DNA of 21,014 nucleotides from CAYSAA01 sp964428905 (lineage in GTDB: Bacteria; Atribacterota; Phoenicimicrobiia; Phoenicimicrobiales; Stramentimicrobiaceae): positions 1 through 21,014 of the forward strand of contig CAYSAA010000012.1 of NCBI GenBank assembly GCA_964428905.1. The letters are read 5' to 3'. Positions within the stretch are counted from its first letter, which is position 1. Each line of letters starts with the position of its first letter. Made by a program: the position numbers and the translations under genes. The notes beneath the pieces are model-generated. The model did no database searches. It saw only the letters and a list, made by a program, of their open reading frames with translations, and had not been told where the DNA came from. Positions 15,856 through 21,014 of this stretch are shown here, piece after piece.

Positions 15856-15936
15856 CTCTTTAGTTCAGGAAGATGGAAGATTAGTGTAATAAGATAATAA
15901 TAGAGCATAGATTTTGATTACTATTAGGTTTTTATT

Positions 15937-16464
15937 TTATATATTATACTTCACCAGGGAAAATATTTCATATCCTTTTAATTTTTCCCTCGCATGTAAC
16001 ATTTCCAGCTCAATAATAAAATCAGCCCCTACAACTCTACCATTGAGTTTTTCAATCAGCTTAAATACTGCCAATGTAGTTCCACCTGTAGCCAGAAGAT
16101 CATCAATAACCATAATGCGGTCACCTTTCTGGAAGGCATCCCGATGGATTTCTAAAATACTTTCTCCATATTCTAATTGGTAAGAAATACGCTCTACATC
16201 AGCCGGTAGCCGGCCTTTTTTCCTAATAAGTAAAAACCCTAAATTGAGCTTGTATGCTACCGGAGCACCGATAATAAAACCACGCGCTTCAATTCCAGCA
16301 ATATAATCAATATTCAAGGTTTGACAATGTTTAGTAATCTGATCGATACAGTACTTATAAGCATCTTTATCTTTTACCAAGGTAGTAATATCCTTAAATT
16401 GAATCCCTTTGACCGGAAAATCCGGAATGTTTCTTATTTTACTTTTTAAATCAATTTTATTCAT
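15937..16464 (-). CDS. apt: adenine phosphoribosyltransferase
   Basis: This 175-aa protein salvages adenine to AMP using PRPP. It has the APT N-terminus (KIRNIPDFPVKGIQFKDIT), GIEARGFIIGAPVA in the middle, and the PRPP-binding loop MVIDDLLATGGT (about 125). ATG 16464 follows GAGGAG by four bases. A GTG four codons upstream overlaps that SD and is rejected. It lies 15 nt after recJ and 81 nt before rel. The apt-rel pair is common in Firmicutes. Both act on purine nucleotide pools, and ppGpp inhibits several purine PRTases, so the pairing makes physiological sense. Confidence 0.96.
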   Translation of the reverse strand: MNKIDLKSKIRNIPDFPVKGIQFKDITTLVKDKDAYKYCIDQITKHCQTLNIDYIAGIEARGFIIGAPVAYKLNLGFLLIRKKGRLPADVERISYQLEYGESILEIHRDAFQKGDRIMVIDDLLATGGTTLAVFKLIEKLNGRVVGADFIIELEMLHAREKLKGYEIFSLVKYNI

Positions 16465-16479
16465 GTTACTCCTCACACT

Positions 16480-18180
16480 TTACTTGATATCTTTTATCAT
16501 TAACTGTATTGACTCCTTACCATTCCAATAATTTGTTGCTAAATGAAAGGCTACATCAATGTTATTACAATTTATAACATTCAGATCTTTTCCACCCATT
16601 TGAAAAGCAATCCCATCAATATAAGACCCCATTTTACCCAGACTTACCTTAAGATGCCTTTCGTCTTTTCCAACTCTTTTCCAGGAAACAAGAGGAAATT
16701 TATAACCACCAAAAACCGGTTCAGGATTACCAGGTCCAAATGGCCTCAGTTTTTCTAAAACACTCACAAAATCCCAATTTATTTTGTCAAATCCAATCAT
16801 ACTATCAATCTGAATCATTGGTTCACTAAATTGATTAGCAGATAAAGTCGTTTCTAATATTTTATTTATTCTTCGACTGAATAAATCTATATTCTCCTCA
16901 GAAATGGTAATCCCAGCAGCATATTTATGACCACCATATCGAACTAGTAATTCAGAACACTCAAAAAGAATTTTTGAAAAATCAAATTCTCCCTGGTTTC
17001 GACCTGATCCCTTTCCAGTGCCGCGGCTGATTGAAATCATAATGATTGGCTGAGAAAGCTCTTCCATTATTTTTGATGCTACAATACCAAGTACACCGGG
17101 ATGCCATTGGTCAGAGGCAAGGACTAATATTTTCTGCTTTTTCATCAAGTTTTTTTCGTAAGCTATTTGCCTTGCTTCCTCCAAGACCTTTTGGGTAAGT
17201 GTCTTTCTTTCATTATTCAATTTCAGCATTTTTTCAACCAAAAACTGAGCACGATAAAGGGAATCAGTTAATAATAAATCAACTACATTGTGAGAATTTC
17301 CAATCCTTCCTGTTGAATTTAGAACAGGTATTAAACCAAAGCTAAGTTCTTCAACCAACAAAGGGTGAGATAGGTTCCGATGATTATAATGTTCTAATAA
17401 AGTTTTTAGACCTATCTTATCACTTTTGATAAGTTGGCTAAGTCCATATTTAACCAAAATTCTATTCTCGCCCAAAATAGGAACTGAATCAGCAATAGTG
17501 CCTAAAGCCACTAAATCTAAATTTTTGTCAATTGCTTCATCTTTTTCCCCAAGACTCGCATATATAGCTTGGGCTAATTTAAAAACAACCCCCACACCAG
17601 CCAGCTCTTTAAAAGGATAATCACAAGTTTTTGGATTGATAATCGTGTATGCTGTGGGAAGCCTTTTCAAGGGTTCATGGTGATCTGTCACAATAGTATC
17701 AATATTTAAATCATTAAGCTGTTTAACCTCCTGATGGGCAGTGATGCCGCAATCAACAGTAATAATCAGTGATATTTGGTACTTAATGGCAAACTGGATT
17801 CCTTTTTGGCTAATTCCATAACCCTCGTCAGAGCGATCCGGTATATAATAATAGATATTTGTGCTAAAACCTCTTAATACTGAAAAAAGTAAGGCTGTGC
17901 TGGTCATTCCATCAACATCATAATCCCCATAAATTAATATTTTTTCCTCATTATCAAATGCTTTCTTAATCCGATTAAGGGCTCTGTCTATGCCTTTTAG
18001 AGAAAAAGGATTCATTAGATGATCCAAGTGGGGATTCAAGAAACCTTCAATGTCACTAGCCTCTTTCAGTCCTCGATTAATTAAAAGTTGGGCAACAATT
18101 GTATCTATGCCAAATTGATGTGCTATATTCTCTTTTAACCCTTCATCATCTCGGGCAATAATCCACTTTATTTTATTCAA
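16480..18180 (-). CDS. recJ: single-stranded-DNA-specific exonuclease RecJ
   Basis: This is a 5'-to-3' ssDNA exonuclease of recombination and mismatch repair. The DHH-family motifs are all present: DYDVDGMTST, ITVDCGI, TDHH, and the DHHA1-type GGHKYAAGITI. A C-terminal OB-like part with FGPGNPEPVFGGYKF follows. The frame stays open to a TTG at 18234, six bases after secF. That would add 18 atypical hydrophobic residues, so I prefer TTG 18180, next to GGAAAGAGG, giving LNKIKWIIAR as N-terminus (566 aa). Neither start has ideal SD spacing. It sits between secF and apt as in many Firmicutes, probably in one transcript. Confidence 0.95.
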   Translation of the reverse strand: MNKIKWIIARDDEGLKENIAHQFGIDTIVAQLLINRGLKEASDIEGFLNPHLDHLMNPFSLKGIDRALNRIKKAFDNEEKILIYGDYDVDGMTSTALLFSVLRGFSTNIYYYIPDRSDEGYGISQKGIQFAIKYQISLIITVDCGITAHQEVKQLNDLNIDTIVTDHHEPLKRLPTAYTIINPKTCDYPFKELAGVGVVFKLAQAIYASLGEKDEAIDKNLDLVALGTIADSVPILGENRILVKYGLSQLIKSDKIGLKTLLEHYNHRNLSHPLLVEELSFGLIPVLNSTGRIGNSHNVVDLLLTDSLYRAQFLVEKMLKLNNERKTLTQKVLEEARQIAYEKNLMKKQKILVLASDQWHPGVLGIVASKIMEELSQPIIMISISRGTGKGSGRNQGEFDFSKILFECSELLVRYGGHKYAAGITISEENIDLFSRRINKILETTLSANQFSEPMIQIDSMIGFDKINWDFVSVLEKLRPFGPGNPEPVFGGYKFPLVSWKRVGKDERHLKVSLGKMGSYIDGIAFQMGGKDLNVINCNNIDVAFHLATNYWNGKESIQLMIKDIK

Positions 18181-18239
18181 CCTCTTTCCATGTTCTATCA
18201 GACATATACTATAAAATAGAATGACTCGTATCAAACATA

Positions 18240-19196
18240 TTACTTCTTCTTTTTACCCTTTAATTTTTTTCCAGTTCTAATATTTTTTTCTTTTATGCTC
18301 TGATCCACTAGGGTTCCTGATTGGAATAAACCTTTTCCGCTTTTTTTTAGCTCTAACAGCAAGGGACCAGCCATACAAATAGAAGAATAAGTTCCCACAA
18401 CAATTCCAATTAATAAGACAAAAGCAAAATCGGATAAAGTGCCCCCAAAGAAATAGAGAGCCAACACTGGTAACAATGTGGTTAGAGCAGTATTGATTGT
18501 TCTGGTTAAAGATTTATTGATACTCAGATCGATGATCTCTTCCAGGGTAGAACGCTTTTGTAACTTCAGATGTTCCCGCAATCGATCAAAAATAACAATG
18601 GTATTATTCAATGAATAGCCAACAATAGTTAAAATAGCTGCAATAATAGGTATAGTAATTTCTTTCTGTAATATTGAGAGAATTCCCAGGGCAATTAAAA
18701 CATCGTGCCCCAATGCTACAATGGAAGCAATGGCAAATTTAAATTCAAATCTTATCGTAATATATAAAATAATACCGATAAAAGCAAAGATGATGGCAAA
18801 AACTGCCAATCTTTTTAACGATTCACCTATAACCGGGCCGACCATTTCCACTTTCAATACCTCAAATGGCCCAATCTGATTTGTAATCATCTCCAAGATT
18901 TCCTGCCTCTGCTGAAGGGCAGTCTGGTCTGTCCGAATTACAAACTCATTACCTGATAGTGACTGGATGGTACTGCTGGCTAAATTCATCTCACCCAAAA
19001 CATTCCGTATCTCTAATACAGATACTTCTTGTTCGAAATCTAATTGCATCAATGTCCCCCCGGCAAAGTCAATACCAAAGTTAAATCCCTGAAAAAGCAA
19101 TGAAATAATCCCAATCAAGATAATCACACCAGAAATTTGATAGAATTTCTTTCTTTTAGAAACGAATTTAATATCCGTATCTTTGATAATTTCCAT
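18240..19196 (-). CDS. secF: protein translocase subunit SecF
   Basis: This 318-aa membrane protein has the SecF pattern. One N-terminal transmembrane helix is followed by GFNFGIDFAGGTLMQL, a periplasmic domain, then five membrane helices (with IIAAILTIVGYSLNNTIVIFDRLRE, the conserved SecF core) and a lysine-rich cytoplasmic tail (KKLKGKKKK). With SecD and YajC it uses the proton or sodium gradient to help pull preproteins out of SecYEG. The start is ATG 19196, six bases after GGAGGA. A TTG at 19217 lies upstream of that SD. It follows secD very closely, and its stop is next to recJ. Confidence 0.96.
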   Translation of the reverse strand: MEIIKDTDIKFVSKRKKFYQISGVIILIGIISLLFQGFNFGIDFAGGTLMQLDFEQEVSVLEIRNVLGEMNLASSTIQSLSGNEFVIRTDQTALQQRQEILEMITNQIGPFEVLKVEMVGPVIGESLKRLAVFAIIFAFIGIILYITIRFEFKFAIASIVALGHDVLIALGILSILQKEITIPIIAAILTIVGYSLNNTIVIFDRLREHLKLQKRSTLEEIIDLSINKSLTRTINTALTTLLPVLALYFFGGTLSDFAFVLLIGIVVGTYSSICMAGPLLLELKKSGKGLFQSGTLVDQSIKEKNIRTGKKLKGKKKK

Positions 19197-19219
19197 GAAT
19201 ATTCCTCCAATATACAATG

Positions 19220-20410
19220 TTAGACTAAAGCATTTTTATTGAAACGCTGTCCTACTAATTCCAGAACCAATTTAGTTACCACAATTGCAGTAAACATACT
19301 AACTGCAATTCCTATACTTAAAGTTACCGCAAATCCTCTAATAGGGCCGGTACCAAAATAAAGAAGAGCAATTGCAGCAATCAAGGTGGTAACATTCGCA
19401 TCCAATATTGTTCCAAACGCTTTAGAAAAACCCGCTTCAATAGAAGCTCTAAATGTTTTATCCATTTTTAATTCTTCTTTTATTCTCTCGAAAATAAGGA
19501 TATTGGCATCAACCGCCATTCCAATAGTTAAGATGATTCCGGCAATGCCCGGCAAAGTCAATGTTGCATTTAAAATCGCCAGTCCTCCCATAACCAAAAG
19601 CAAACATATTGCTAATGCCAGATCTGCAACCAGGCCAAAGCCCTTATAGAAAACTACCATAAATAAAAGGATCAATAATAAACCTACTATCCCAGCTTTT
19701 AAGCCACGATTAATAGAATCTTTCCCCAGGGTTGGTCCAACTGAACGGTTTTCCAGAATCTTAACCTCTACTGGAAGAGCTCCGCTTCTTAATAATAATG
19801 CCAATTGCTGGGCTTCCTCTACACTGAATTGGCCCACAATAGAAGCCTCACCACTAGGAATGGGTTCTTCTACCACAGGAGCCGAAATTTCCTGCCCATC
19901 CAGGGTAATTGCTAAAATTTTCCCTACATTTCTCAAAGTTGCTTGTTCAAAGAGCTTTGCTCCCTCTTCATCAAACTCCAGTACGACATTGGCCCTACCA
20001 AAGCGATCAAACGAAGCTTTAGCATTTTTTAAATGTGCACCTGTCAATAATGTTTCACCACTCTCGTCTTTAAATTCCAATAAAGCAGTTTTGCCAATAA
20101 GACTCTCGGCTTCCTGTGGATCATCCATACCTGGTAACTGCACTAATATTCTTTTCTCACCCTGACGCTGAATAACAGGCTCTTTTACCCCTTCAGGATT
20201 TATTCGATTGTTAATAATCTCCATCACCCGATTCACGGCATCGCTGTCTACGGGAGCATTCGGGGTATCAACGCACTCCAATACAATATGAGAACCTCCC
20301 TGCAAATCAAGGCCTAGATTAATGTTCTTCTCTAAAGGAAAAGCATAGAAAACAGCAATCCCAATAACCAATACAATCATAACAAATCTGAATAATCTTA
20401 ATTGCTTCAT
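19220..20410 (-). CDS. secD: protein translocase subunit SecD
   Basis: This 396-aa protein begins with a transmembrane helix, then the SecD signature NINLGLDLQGGSHIVLE, a large extracytoplasmic P1 domain, and the core helices including GIAGIILTIGMAVDANILIFERIKEEL. It pairs with SecF in a separate-gene arrangement rather than the fused SecDF of Bacillus. Its length is short for SecD, with a compact P1 head, which is usual outside Proteobacteria. The ATG lies 11 bases after AAGGAG. A near-consensus promoter sits 130 bases upstream and probably drives the run of genes down to at least comF, leaving a long untranslated leader. Confidence 0.96.
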   Translation of the reverse strand: MKQLRLFRFVMIVLVIGIAVFYAFPLEKNINLGLDLQGGSHIVLECVDTPNAPVDSDAVNRVMEIINNRINPEGVKEPVIQRQGEKRILVQLPGMDDPQEAESLIGKTALLEFKDESGETLLTGAHLKNAKASFDRFGRANVVLEFDEEGAKLFEQATLRNVGKILAITLDGQEISAPVVEEPIPSGEASIVGQFSVEEAQQLALLLRSGALPVEVKILENRSVGPTLGKDSINRGLKAGIVGLLLILLFMVVFYKGFGLVADLALAICLLLVMGGLAILNATLTLPGIAGIILTIGMAVDANILIFERIKEELKMDKTFRASIEAGFSKAFGTILDANVTTLIAAIALLYFGTGPIRGFAVTLSIGIAVSMFTAIVVTKLVLELVGQRFNKNALV

Positions 20411-20540
20411 ATATTAAACAACTCCTTTAACATAAATAAGAAATGGACCATGTCTACTAAATTTTGAAAACTCATTATCTTTCTATTTTCTGGGGCTCAT
20501 TAACTTATCCAAAATGTGCTTTATGACAAAATACCCTATG

Positions 20541-20570
20541 ATTATAATATTGAATGAATTTCTTTGTCAA
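20541..20570 (-). promoter_or_regulatory. near-consensus housekeeping promoter upstream of secD
   Basis: On the minus strand TTGACA (20565-20570) and TATAAT (20541-20546) are both perfect consensus, separated by 18 nt. The expected start near 20534 gives a leader of about 124 nt before secD. I see no known riboswitch in that leader. Confidence 0.82.
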
Positions 20571-20649
20571 TTTATATCTGAGATAAAAATTTATTTACCG
20601 GGGAATCGTTTTCTGCTCTTATGACTTAACTATATTTACAAACATGAAA

Positions 20650-20674
20650 TGAGGCAGGTTTAACACCTGCCTCA
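20650..20674 (-). terminator. hairpin terminator after yajC
   Basis: A perfect 10-bp stem (TGAGGCAGGT with its complement, 5-nt loop) lies 31 nt past the yajC stop. On the minus strand it is followed by TTTCATGTTTGT, an interrupted T-tract, so termination may be partial. It separates yajC from the secD promoter. Confidence 0.72.
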
Positions 20675-20705
20675 CTATTCTTTCTTTCAGTTATTTCATT
20701 AAGTA

Positions 20706-20966
20706 CTATTTTTCTCTTTTTGAGCCAATAGCATTTCTGGTGGTATTAATTTTTATATCTTTTGAGATTTCTAAAGTAAATACATCGCCTTTTATATCTC
20801 TTATCACACCATATATCCCGCCTATGGTTATTACCTTATCACCAATTTTTAAACTTTCTAACATTTCTTTATGCTTTTTCTGTCTTTGCTGCTGCGGACG
20901 TATCAGAATAAAATAAAAAATGGCAAATATAATAATTAAGGGCAAAAATTGTTGAATGGCTTCCAT
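20706..20966 (-). CDS. yajC: preprotein translocase subunit YajC
   Basis: This 86-aa protein is a single N-terminal transmembrane helix (QFLPLIIIFAIFYFILI) followed by the family signature RPQQQRQKKHKEML. A small cytoplasmic domain follows (GDKVITIGGIYGVIRDI). It accompanies SecDF in the holotranslocon. The start ATG 20966 has AAAGGTG nine bases upstream. The gene has its own terminator and is separated from secD by 295 nt, so its dosage can differ from SecDF. It is full length for the family. Confidence 0.95.
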   Translation of the reverse strand: MEAIQQFLPLIIIFAIFYFILIRPQQQRQKKHKEMLESLKIGDKVITIGGIYGVIRDIKGDVFTLEISKDIKINTTRNAIGSKREK

Positions 20967-21002
20967 TTATTCCACACCTTTCTTTTTTAAAAATTCTTTT
21001 AA

Positions 21003-21008
21003 ATTATA
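21003..21008 (-). promoter_or_regulatory. possible -10 element upstream of yajC
   Basis: TATAAT occurs on the minus strand 36 nt before the yajC start. The matching -35 would lie beyond the window edge, so this cannot be confirmed. Confidence 0.35.
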
Positions 21009-21014
21009 CCTAAT

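Overview
The window is a compact, AT-rich bacterial chromosome segment. Every gene I can support reads from the minus strand. No transposase, phage gene, rRNA, tRNA or CRISPR array is visible. Gene content and order resemble Firmicutes and deep-branching anaerobes with Firmicutes-like housekeeping, such as Atribacterota. Supporting signs are strong Shine-Dalgarno (SD) sequences, a long-form HPF, a thermophile-type S-adenosylhomocysteinase, and the secDF-recJ-apt-rel-dtd and comF-hpf-secA-prfB orders. The phylum assignment is inference; the sequence does not prove it.

In transcription order (right to left), the first block is yajC, a hairpin terminator, a near-consensus promoter, then secD, secF, recJ, apt, rel, dtd, an MBL-fold hydrolase, ahcY and comF. 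This is protein export, DNA repair, purine salvage, stringent response and tRNA proofreading in closely spaced genes. The second block starts with a roughly 212-nt structured RNA closed by a long terminal helix, directly upstream of hpf (raiA). It matches the context and size of the raiA-motif RNA. Next come hpf and a 222-aa protein of unknown function with what looks like an internal duplication.

Between that unknown gene and the HD-GYP gene lies a 246-bp segment bounded by a 19-bp inverted repeat. It encodes a 28-aa hydrophobic peptide with a strong ribosome binding site, preceded by mutually exclusive hairpins. It is followed by a membrane HD-GYP protein (probable c-di-GMP phosphodiesterase) and a translationally coupled DUF5317-like membrane protein. 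This is the least explained part of the window and the best candidate for an undescribed regulatory unit.

Then come secA, prfB (RF2, with an intact programmed +1 frameshift site, so the real gene is 127 bases longer than its main reading frame suggests) and a folate cyclodeaminase/cyclohydrolase gene closed by an 18-bp terminator. The left end holds an RpiR-family regulator behind a dyad-symmetric operator candidate. After it comes the first 359 residues of a KamA-family radical SAM protein with an unusually long N-terminal region, cut by the window edge.

Several start codons were revised from the longest reading frame using SD placement and family N-termini: ahcY, hpf, apt, recJ and secF. 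The rel start stays unresolved.
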